64,000 nucleotides of DNA. It comes from Phycisphaerae bacterium RAS1. GTDB lineage: Bacteria > Planctomycetota > Phycisphaerae > UBA1845 > Fen-1342. Position 1 is the first letter of the stretch; each line of letters begins with the position of its first letter. Below are positions 53,601 through 64,000 of this stretch, one piece after another. Both the position numbers and the translations under genes were made by a program. The stretch spans positions 1,984,001 to 2,048,000 of the forward strand of contig SMLU01000001.1 in the NCBI GenBank assembly GCA_007859745.1. The letters are read 5' to 3'. Under the pieces are notes generated by a model. It had not been told where the DNA came from. It did no database searches and worked only from the letters and a program-made list of their open reading frames with translations.

Positions 53601-56600
53601 ACGGTTCTCGGCGGCGCGCCGGTGCGGATGGCGGTAAACTCGATCACGGATAACAACGACGCTACGCTGAACGCGAATGACCCCTTCACCGTCGCGGTCG
53701 ACTTCTTCGACCAGTTTGACAACATCGCCGTCACGACGCTGGCCAACACGCAACTGACGATTACCCAGTTGGGCGGCACGGGAACGCTGAGCGGCACGAA
53801 TCCGGTCACGGTCGGCATTGGCGTCAGCGGCGCCAACTTCAGCGATCTGCAATACACCGGGGCGGACACGATCGGCTTCGCCATCAATGAGACCGGCGCG
53901 GGCGGGCACGACCTTCCCAAGACCGTCTCGAGCTCAGTCGCGTTTGCAGGCGGCGTGGCGACGCAGTTTCGGATCAGCTTCCCGGCGGCCGGCGACGATA
54001 TTTCGGCGTGTTCGCCTTTCGCCGCGACCGTGTCACGCATCGACGCCAGCGGCAATCTCACAACGCAGGGCGGGGCGCAGAACTTCACGCTGGCGGTCGC
54101 CGGCGGCGGCTCGCTGAGCAACGCAGCCGGATCGATCGCCAATGGCGCCTCGTCCGCCACGCTCTTCAGCGTGCGTTACGTCGGAACCACCGGGGCGCGG
54201 ACGCTGACCGCCGATGATGGCGGCGGCGGCCTGACGGCCAGCGCCGCGGTCGCGGTTGACATCGTCGCCGGCCCGGCTTCGAAGCTCGTCATCGATTCCA
54301 CCGTCTTCCCGGGCGGCGACGCCGACTCCGGCGAGCAGTTCGTCGTCAACGTCAGCGTCACCGACGACTGCGATAACCCCACGGTGGTGTCGCAGACGAC
54401 CGACATCGACGTGAGCGTCGTCTCCGGCGGCGGGACGGCGACGATTACGAACGCCTCCGACCAAATCAACGGCGGGGCAGGCACGGCCGCGCTCGACGTC
54501 ACGTACAACGGATCGGGCAACACGGTGCTGCGCTTCAGCCGTGATCCGAATGATGGGTCGGCGGATCCGCTGGCTTCGGTGGATACCGGCACGATCAACT
54601 TCGCCGGCGGCGCCGCGACCGACTTTGTGCTCGAAGCGCCGCCTGAAATATCGATCTGCACACCCTTCGCCGTCCGCGTCCGCGCGGTCAACGGCGACGG
54701 TGATCCGACCAATATTCCGATGGGGACGATGATCACCATCGCCAGCGGGTCGGGCACGCTGATGAACGCCTCCGGCACCACGCCGGCGGATCAGGCTTCT
54801 CTTGAGATCACCGGCATCGTCTACTCCGGCGGAACCGGCGCGAATACGTTGACGGCCGACGACGGCGGCGGCGGCCTCGCGGCCAGCCCGGCGACGAACA
54901 TCACCGTCAACGCGGCGCCGGCCGCGCAACTCGTCATCACCGCGCAGCCCGGAATGGCGACCGTCGGCACGGCGTTCAACGTCACAGTCGCCGTCCAGGA
55001 TCTCTGCGGTGACACGACGAACGTCGGCAACACCGCCGTCAACCTGACCGCCGATGTCGTCGCCGGCACCGGAACCGGATCGGCGTCCGTCAGCGGCGCC
55101 CAGATCCTGGCCAACGGCAGTTCCGACACGTTCTCGATCACGTTCACCGGGACGGCGCCCGATGCCGATGTGCAGTTCCGCATCAGCGCCACGTCCGGCA
55201 ATGACGTCCTGGCGCCGGCGATCACCACGCCGATCAGCTTCTCCGCCGGCGCGGCGGATCACCTGGCCTTCACGACTCAGCCGCTGAACTCGACCGCGCA
55301 GACGGCGCTGGTCCCCGTGGTCACGATTCAGGACGCCGCCGACAACACCGTCACCGGCGACGACCGCACCATCACGCTGGCGATTGCGACCGGCCCGATG
55401 GGCGCGACAATCACCGGCACGACCATGCTGATGACCACCAGCGGCGTGGCGACGTACACCAACGGAGAAAACGTGCGATTGCCGCTCGTCGGGGCGTACA
55501 CGCTTCGCGCCAGCCACGACGGCGCGCTGTTCGCGGGTGGGACGGACACGGTGGACAGCGATTCGTTCATCATCAGCGCCGGCACGCCGACGCAGCTCAT
55601 CATCACGCCCGAGCCGGGCAACCAGAACGCGGCCGTGCCGTTCAACGTGTCGTTCATCCTTCGCGACGCGGACAACAACGAGGCGCCCGTGGCGGCCGAC
55701 ACCATGTTCGCTCTGACTGAGAACGGCGGGAACAACGCGACCTTCAGCCCGCCCCTGCCGCTACAGGTGACGGTGCCCGCGGGCCAAAGCCGCGGGAGCT
55801 ACTCGGTCAGCTATCTGGCCGAGGACACAGGTCTGATCCTGCACGTTGAAGACGCCGGAATGACGTTGATGGACGACTCAGCCCCGTTCGACGTGGGCAC
55901 CGGCGACGTCGTTCACTTGCGCGTCGCAGTGGGCTCGCCCATCACCGGTACGGCGGACGCGACGATTACGATTACGTTCGAATTGCTGGACGCGATGGGC
56001 GCTGCCCGGAACGTGTCGCAGAATAAGGACTTCGTCCTCACGGTGCCGTCCGCGAACGGCACGCCGGAAGCACTCGACGGCGATGCCATGACCGCCGGGA
56101 TTCAGCCGCTTCAGTTCACCATCCAGGCCGGTCAGAACTCGACCGCGGTCACGTTTGACTACAACACCGCCGACGCGTTCCGTTTGAACGCCGCCCCCGC
56201 GGCCGGCGGAGAGATCCTGATTCTGGACCAGGCGGTTCGGGCCGAAAACGACGTCGATCCGTTCGAGTTTACTGTCACGCCCGGCGCCGTCGCGCAGTTG
56301 GAGTTCATCAACGTCGAGACGCAGCGGCTGGCGACGGACACAAACACCGCGCTCAATTTCGTGGTTGAGATTCAGGACCAGTTCGGAAACCGTACGGCCG
56401 ACAATCTCAACGTCAACGTCAGCCTGCTCATGGGCGCGACGAACTTCACGACTTCGCTTGAGTCGACCGCGGCTCGGACCCGAACTTCCGTCGCGGGCGT
56501 CGCCACCTGGAACGACGCGGTGAATCTGCGCGTCACGCGCGCCACGCGCTCGGGCGAGGCGCCCTACACGCTCCGCGCGGCGCTGAACGCCTTCCCGGCG

Positions 56601-58203
56601 ATCACGGTTGATTCGGTTCCGTTCACAACTTCGGCCGGCTCGAACATCGGCGTCCGCGCGATCGCACTGGGCTCGACGCCCGCCGGCGCGTGCGAAACGC
56701 TCGCCGGAGGCGTGGCCGCGGTCGGCGCGGACGACCTGGCCATCGTGTACGAAGTCGGCGGGACCGCCGCCGTTGCGCAGTTCGTGCTGCGCTACGGCGT
56801 CGATGAAAACCGCGACGGAGCGCTCAACGCGGGCGAGACGATCCTGTCGGATCGCACGGTCAGCAACACCACCGGCGGCACGTTCGTGTGCGCCAGCGGC
56901 AACTGCCTGAGCGCGGGCGAACACTGCCTCATCGTTCGCAACGTGCGAACGCAGTTGAACGGCCAGTTTGCGGACGGCGACGAGTTGCTCGTCATCCTGG
57001 ATTCGACCGACGTGCTTCAGTCTGAATCCTCCGACTCAGACAACACGAGCAGCCTGTCGCTCAAGGCCGACCTGCGCATGGACAGCGTGCTCTTCAGCAC
57101 GGCGCCCTTGACGCAGCCCACCGGCGTGACCGTCGTGGGAGATTGCAGCACGCCGCCGTGCGTCCAGGTGCGCTACACGGTCGACGCGACGTCGGCCATT
57201 CCCAGCCCGGTCGAGGTGGAGCTGACGATTGACACGCCCAACGGCATGATCACGCTGCCACGGCAGACCGCCGGCGGCGCGACGCTCACCAGCCCGGGCC
57301 AGTACGTTGTGTTCTTTGAAAACCTGCAACAGGACCTGTTCGACGCCAGCGTGACCGCCGGCGGCGACTTCACGGTGACGGCGACGCTGATCGCCCCGGC
57401 GGCGATCAACGAGGCCGACGCAACCAACAACACGCTGGATTTCGACGGGTCGTACGAACTGGACCTGTCGATCAGCGGCCTGCGCTTCCAGGGTCAGATC
57501 GCTGCGGACCAGAGCGATCCGGAAAACCGCTTCACCGTGGCGATCGACTACAGCGTCGCCAATAACGAGCCGCCGGCCAACGTAACGGCGGCGTTCTACG
57601 TCGTTTCGCTGGCCGCGTTTGACGCCGACAACCCGATTCCGACCGGCGCCACGCCCTTTGCACGGCGAACGCTCAGCGGCGCTCAGTTGACGGTCGGATT
57701 CCATTCCGTCACGTTCGCGGACTTCAGCGGAACGACCGAACTGGACGACGTCCGCGCCGCCGGCGGGCAGTACTTCATCATCGTTCACCTCGACGATTCC
57801 GGCGGGAACTTCGATCCGGCGGACACGGGCGACTTCAACGAGATTGAAGAAAACAACAACATCATCGCGATTCAGAACAACCCGTTCGGCGAGGACGTGG
57901 ACGGCGACGGCGACGGCTTGACGTTGGCGCAGGAGCGCGGATTCCCGATCTGCGAGGGCGTGATGTTCCCCGCCACCGCCCCGCCGGACAACCCGGCAAC
58001 TGCGGCCCGCGAGGACGCCCCGGCGATCGGCGTCGGCGACACGTTCTCCGCCGACTCGATCACCGACGCGGATAATGACTCGACCCCCGATTCGCGCGAC
58101 TCCGATCGCGACGGAGTGGAGGACGGTGTGGAGCGGGTCGTGAACGCCGACGATCAGGGCAATCTGACCTGCGTCGCCGCCGGCGCCGCGCGCCTGCCGA
58201 CCA

Positions 58204-58240
<37 letters not shown>

Positions 58241-59167
58241 GGACGGCGAAGAAGATGCGAACGCGAACGGCACCGTCGATGACGGCGAAACCGACCCGCG
58301 CAACTGGGACACGGACGGCGACGGACTCTCCGACAAGGAGGAGCTCGACGGCTTCCGCATCTCGCGCTACATCAACACAACCAACGGACGCTTCGTCCAA
58401 TCAAACGTCACCACCGTATTCTCCAACCCGCTGGATGACGATACGGACGGCGACGGCGTCTCCGACTGGAACGAGGTCAACACGTTCCTTGAGGAAGTCC
58501 CCGCATCGCAGGCGGCATTCGACGAGGATTTCCCCGGCTACGTGCCGGGATTCATCGCGGCCCGCGCCGGACTCGCGGTCAACAAGCCGTTCCCCGGAAT
58601 CCGCACCGACCCGAGCCGGGCGGACAGCGACGGCGACGGCATCCCCGACCTCACCGATCCGGCCCCGCAGATCAACCCGGTTCGCTGGGGATTCGGAGCG
58701 CCCGGCTCGAGCATCCGCGATGACCTGCGACAGGTCGCCGCCGACAACGGCCTCAGCACCGCCGCGTTCGACGGCGGAGAGGTCGTCTTCCAGCAGTTCC
58801 TGTTGAACTTCGATCAGGATGGCGACGGGTTCCTCGAGGCCCCGGACGCCACCGGCGACGGCTTCCCCGACTTCACGCGCTTCAATGAGGTCACCATCGA
58901 GCAAGCCTATGGCGTCGACTTCAGCAACGACGGCTCTCTCGACGACGGTTTCGACGTCGGCGGACAGCGCAGCTCGGCGACCGCCGATCCGGACGGCCGC
59001 TTCGGCCAGTACCGCGTGATTCTGAGCGGCGGCGGCAGCACCCGCGGCGACGGCACGCTCGACCGGGCCGACGGCGACACGCTGCTCGCCACCGATAATT
59101 GCCCGACCATCGCCGACTCGCGCCAGTTGGACTTCGACGGCGACGGCCTCGGCGACGCGTGCGACAT

Positions 59168-59198
<31 letters not shown>

Positions 59199-62100
59199 CA
59201 GGATATCTCGACGCCTGACACGACCGACGAGGAACAGCCGGCGCCGTTCTCGCTCTGCGGGTTCGGCGCGCCGCAGATGGTCATGGTCAGCATGCTCGGG
59301 CTGATCGGGATGCGGCGCCTGGGTCGGCGCCGTCGTTAGCCGTCTGTTGAAAACGCCCGGGCGTCGGACCTCTGCGTCCGGCGGCACATGGCGCCCGCAG
59401 CGGGTCGACGTGCAGTCCCGTTGCGGCGCGCCGCTGGCCGCCTCGCTCTCAGGGTCTGGAAACGACTCGCCGTTGCTCTAGAATACCTACGGCGGTGTTG
59501 ACGGATCGGGAGTTGTGAGCTCTCGCAACCTCGCCGCTCGCGGAGTTGGCCAGTGCGCAAACTGACGTATCTCCTGGTCGCAGTTCTGTCGCTGCCGTTT
59601 GCGCTGTTGCTCGCGTCGTCCCCCGGCTGCACGTCAGAAAGTCGACACGACGGGCCGACGGGCCATCGCGTCGAAGGCGACGACGATGGCGGTGGAACCG
59701 ACCGGGCGGCCGACGGCATGGCCGGGTCCGATGCCGACCGCGCCCTGAATGACATGGAGCGCCGCGATCGACAGAACAGGGCGGCCCAGCGCCCGGCCGC
59801 CCCCCCACCGCGCCGCGCAGTCGATCAGCCGCGAGTCGGCGGCGGACGCCCTTAGTGGTTTCCGGTGCGAGTCGTCCGGGCTGCGCTTGCGGTTGCCCTT
59901 CAGTTCGATCTTCGGTAGGCGCCGTGCATCGCATTAACCAACGCAACGTGTGGGCGCTCGTTCTGATCGCAGCGTGCTTTGGCGCCGGGGTGGAGCGTGC
60001 GGCGGCCCAGCAGGCCGGCAATGACGACCAGGCCCAGGTCGACGCCCTGAACGCGTACGCCGGCCAGCAGGCGGGGAAACTCACACCGGAAGATTACGTC
60101 CAGCTCAGTCGCCTGCTATCCAGCCCCGCTGATCAGGTTCGCTGGCTGATCGCGGTTGTCGAGGATTGGAACGCCAAGGGCCGAAGCGACGAGGCGGCCG
60201 CGCTGTCCAGGCTCACCGACGCCCGCATCGACGCCTGGGCCGGACGCGGCATCGCCGGCCTGGACCTGGGGCCGCTGCGCGAGCGGCTCGCCAAGCTGCA
60301 GCCGAAAAAGCCAGAATCAGAGACCGAAAAGAAGGTCGCCAAGGCGCTTGAGAAGGCCTTCTATCCCGGCGGGCGAGTGGCCGAGCCGTGGATTCTCATC
60401 GATCAGGACAAGCTGCTGGCCACGGCTGCGTCGGGCGAGGGGGAGGTCGAGGTTCAGATCGGCCGCGCGCTGCTGCGCATGGCGCTCGGAATGCTGCCGG
60501 AAGACTCGAAACCGGAAAGATGGGCCGGCGTCGCACAGCAGCTTGAAAATCGCCGGGCGATGACTTGGGCGGCGCTGGCGCGTTTCGTGCAGGCCGCCTG
60601 CTCAAACGATGCGACGGAGCAGAAGGCGCTGCTGAGCCGCGCCAGAGAGGGTCTGAAGTCAGCCGACAAGACGTTTGAGAAGGCCGGGCCGGGCATCCTG
60701 TCCGCGATCAGCCGTTGCGAAGAAAAGGCCCCTTTTGTCGAAGAGCATTTTCCGCCGCTCGGCTTTGAGAGCGCCTGCGCTCAGCGCCGCGCGGCTGTGG
60801 AGCAGGACATCAAACGGCAGTGGAGCGGAGGAAACAAGGAGGCGCTCTTCGGACTGATGCAAGCGGCGAAGGCGGCGGAGATCGGGCTCGACGGCAACCT
60901 GAAGGCGCTGTCGCTGGCGGACCTGGAGAAGTTTCTTGGCGGCGGGTTCCCGAGAATCCACGTATTCGTCGAGATGTTGAAGATCGATGACAGCTATTAC
61001 GGCCTATTCTGCGGTTCGACCAACAGCCTGCTCAACAAGGACGACAAGTTCCAAACCGAATTGCTGGGACCGGAGAGCAGTCCGATCAAGCTCCTGGAAA
61101 AGGCGACGTCAAGGGTGGCCAAGCTCGGCGGCCAGTCCATGATCCTCGCGGCAGTGGACGGCGACGCCCGGACCGCCGCCGGGTTGAGCGCGCTGACCGG
61201 TTCGCTCGCGGGCTACGTCAGCGACAAGTCCGGAGGCGAGAGCTACCTCAAATACATGCCGTCGGCGGCCGCGTTTGAAAAGGGCTGCTGGACGATGCGG
61301 CGGGCGACGCGCTGGTGGTGCTTGCAGGGGTACGAGGACGGCCGGTTTTTCGACTACATCGGCAACCGCGAATCGAGCAAGCAGGACCGGCCGCCCTCTC
61401 CTGAGAACGTCATGCTGGCGAACTTCGCGCCCAAGCAGCAGGTTCGGGCGCTCGCCGCGTGGAGCGTGGACAAGGTCATGGCGGAGCTGAAGAAGAACGC
61501 AGCCGCGCGGAGCTATGGGCTGCTGCTGGTTTCGGAAGAGACCCGCTAGCTAGACTTGCCAGCGGCGCGTCACGCACTTCGTTTCGGGGAGCATCGGCGT
61601 CCCGCCGGTGCGCACCGGCGGGACGCCGATGCTCCCCACCAGACAACCATCGGGTGACGGAACACGCCAGGAGCTTCAGCAAGCGGCCCTCAAGCCCCGC
61701 ACCCTTACGGTCACGATTCTGTTCCGGCGCCGTGCGCCGGGCGCGAGATGGTGCACGCGAACGTCACCAGGTGCGCCAGCGTATCGCAATACGCGCAGTA
61801 CCGGATCCGCTTTCGCAGTCCGTCCAACAGCGCCCGTCCTCCCACCACGATCGCCACGCCCATTTCGCTGGCCAGGGAATACAGCCGGCCGTACTGCGCG
61901 ATGAACCGCTCCGGATCCGCCACCGACGACACGCTCAACCACATCAGCACCGGTCTCTTGGCCCGCAGCGCCTCGCGCAGCGTATCGGCCGGCAGCCCGC
62001 TTCCGTGCGACTCAGCCCGCCAGCCCGCCTCGCGCAGCGCCAGCTCGACCATCGCGCCGGGCAACGCATAGGCATCCCCCTCCAGCGTCCCACCGATCGC

Positions 62101-64000
62101 CAGCGGCGCGTGCTCGCCCGGCGGCGGAATCATCCGCCGCAGCATCGCGATCACATCCAGGCACAGCTCGCACGCCCGCCTCTCCTGGTACACGCAGACC
62201 TCGGACGCCTGCCAGCGCTCGCCGATCCGGTGCATCGCCGGCGTGAGCACGTCGTCGCAGATGCTGCACGCGCTATGCCCCGCCAGGAACAGCTCCGCGA
62301 CGATCTGCCGGACGTGGTCCTCCTGCCCCCTGCACAGCGCGGTGAGCACATGCTTCGCCGAGCGCTCCGCCCCAAGCTCTCCATTTCCCGAGGCCGGCGG
62401 CAGCCGCAGCAGCTCCGGATGCACCAGGGTGCGACGATGGCGACGAAGAAAATCCAGCACAGCGTCAACCGGCAACCGGCGGTGTCCCCCGGCGGTGCGG
62501 ACACACGTGATGTGTCCCTTGTCGCACCAGCGTTTCAGGGAAGCCTCGCTGACGCCGATCGCCCGCGCCACCTGCCTGGGTGTGACCAACTCGCGCATCG
62601 CTTCCGCTCCTGAACGATATGCACGATTCTACCAAGCTAACCGGTAGTGTCACCGCTGCGGTTGGCGTGATTACCTCCGGTTTCCTGCGTTCATGTCGAA
62701 ACTCCGGAGCCGTCGGACAGCGGCGCAGCCCGCGCCGCGATGCCCCGAGCGTCGCTCCGTAGGTGAGTGCAGGAATGCCCGGACGGGCCTTGGAAATAAC
62801 CGGAGAAATGCGCGGCCGGGCGGCGAAATGTACTCGGACTGTCAGGTCGCCTGGTTGTCCGCGATCTCGTACAGGAACCAACGTCGCTTCGCCGAGCCGC
62901 TTCGAGGTCCCTGCCGGATGAAGTAGACGGTCCATTCCCGCCCGTCGCTCATCCGCAGGCGATAGTAATGTCGCCGCAGATAGAGCTCTCCGCCGGCCCG
63001 AGCGCCCTCACGCGATGAGAATTTCCAGGTTTCGAGGCAGGCGCAGACGCCATAGCGGCTGCTGCGCCAGTGAAACGCGGGCGGCAATCCCGGCTCGCCG
63101 CGGGCCATGGCGGTGGCGTCGGGCGCTCCGGCGGGTTCGATCGGCTCGCTGATGAACTCGGGCATGCTCAACCGGAGTAGAAGCTACTCGTTCCGAGCCG
63201 CGACCGTGAGGGAGCGGGGGCTCAAAAACCGCTTGCTTACGCGCGCGGCTCGGATCGGAACGGCGGCTACGGGATAGTCGGCGCGCGAAAATCGACGCTC
63301 CGTCGGACACGACCCATAAGACCCCCTGCGTGCACGAACCGGGACCCATTTGATCGGTCCGAAACTCATCTTGTCACATCTCGTAAGTGCTTTTGTGGAA
63401 CGGAGTTGATTGTGGTCGCCCGCGAGCCATATCGTCAGGTGTTTCGCGCTATCAGCACGCACCAGCGTGTCGGCTTGTCACAAGAGGAGACTGGAAAATG
63501 CGGCGATTCATCGGTGCGCTTGCGGCGTGTCTTACGAGTGGTTCTGCGATCGCGGGAATGGTCACACTGAATGCTCCGGCGAGTTCGTTTGACGCCAACG
63601 CGCCGATCCAGACGGCGGCGCTGGCGCGTTATCGAATCAGCAACTCCAACTGGGACCAGTTGATCTCGACCTCTACGAGCGTCAGCACGTCGACGATCGT
63701 CGGCACAAGCAATATCGCCACGCACAACACGCTGAACAACGCCCGCTGGAACTTCAATTTCAGCTTTGAGCCGGATGAGGGCTACACCTGGACGCTGCAG
63801 CACGTGAGCGGCGGCCGCGTGACGCCCGGAACGGTCAGCACCGTGACATGGAACGCGCCCATGGGGAATGCGAATCCGTTGACCTCCTTCAACGCAATCG
63901 AGCTGGCCGCCGAGGCCGGTCCGAGCATGCCCAACGGCGTCAGCTCAGCCTACGTTTCGGTCTCGAACCTGCACTTCTCGGTTTCAGGCTTGGACACGCA

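Overview
The window is high-GC DNA from a bacterium that is almost certainly a planctomycete (PVC superphylum), probably an uncultured or poorly described lineage. Supporting signs are: many secreted proteins ending in a two-part dockerin-like Ca-binding module (GDxNxDGxVxxLDINPF); a PEP-CTERM protein; DxNxNGxxD repeats; a very long GreA fused to a ~570-residue N-terminal extension, as also described in Chlamydiae; and many short palindromic repeats between genes. This assignment is inferred from protein style. No rRNA or tRNA gene was found.

Layout. 1-6.1 kb: secreted proteins (end of a dockerin-like protein, SGNH esterase, lipoprotein, PEP-CTERM protein, beta-propeller with dockerin, beta-solenoid protein). 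6.5-19.6 kb: prolyl oligopeptidase, RimO, a membrane/TPR protein, a low-complexity secreted protein, a sugar-binding-like lipoprotein, a D-2-hydroxyacid dehydrogenase, RlmN, a PQQ-type beta-propeller and MnmA. 19.7-24 kb: an FG-GAP repeat protein and another secreted protein that share a similar 5' leader. 24.5-32.3 kb: MutS, a DsbA-like/OB-like pair and a membrane spermidine-synthase-like protein with TPRs. 32.4-44.5 kb: VCBS/dockerin protein, radical SAM protein, unknown conserved proteins, two tandem small secreted proteins, TpiA, 3D-domain protein, SpoIIE-type phosphatase, a broken IS1380-type transposase and a muconate-cycloisomerase-family enzyme. 44.8-51.3 kb (minus strand): rplK - small unknown gene - rplA - rplJ - rplL - long GreA - NhaD-type antiporter. 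51.8-64 kb: enoyl-CoA hydratase, a ~2,100-residue surface protein, a small lipoprotein, a secreted protein of unknown function, a degenerate cobalamin-type regulator, a small DUF protein and the start of another secreted protein.

The most distinctive feature is the repeat content. Ten copies of a REPIN-like element (two inverted hairpins of identical sequence around a homologous spacer) occur in 64 kb. At least eight other unrelated palindromic or tandem families are also present. Several have entered genes in frame: inside MutS next to Walker A, inside the membrane aminopropyltransferase-like protein, and at the 3' ends of rimO, rlmN and a small secreted-protein gene. Others sit in three gaps of the ribosomal-protein cluster. 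These repeats also create false N-terminal extensions, so several starts here were moved inward to match a Shine-Dalgarno sequence and signal peptide.

Most genes stand alone or in pairs. Clear short operons are dsbA-like/OB-like (ATGA overlap) and the rplK-rplA-rplJ-rplL cluster. The secretome probably uses two or three C-terminal sorting or binding tags: dockerin-like, PEP-CTERM and a Cys/TM/Arg tail.
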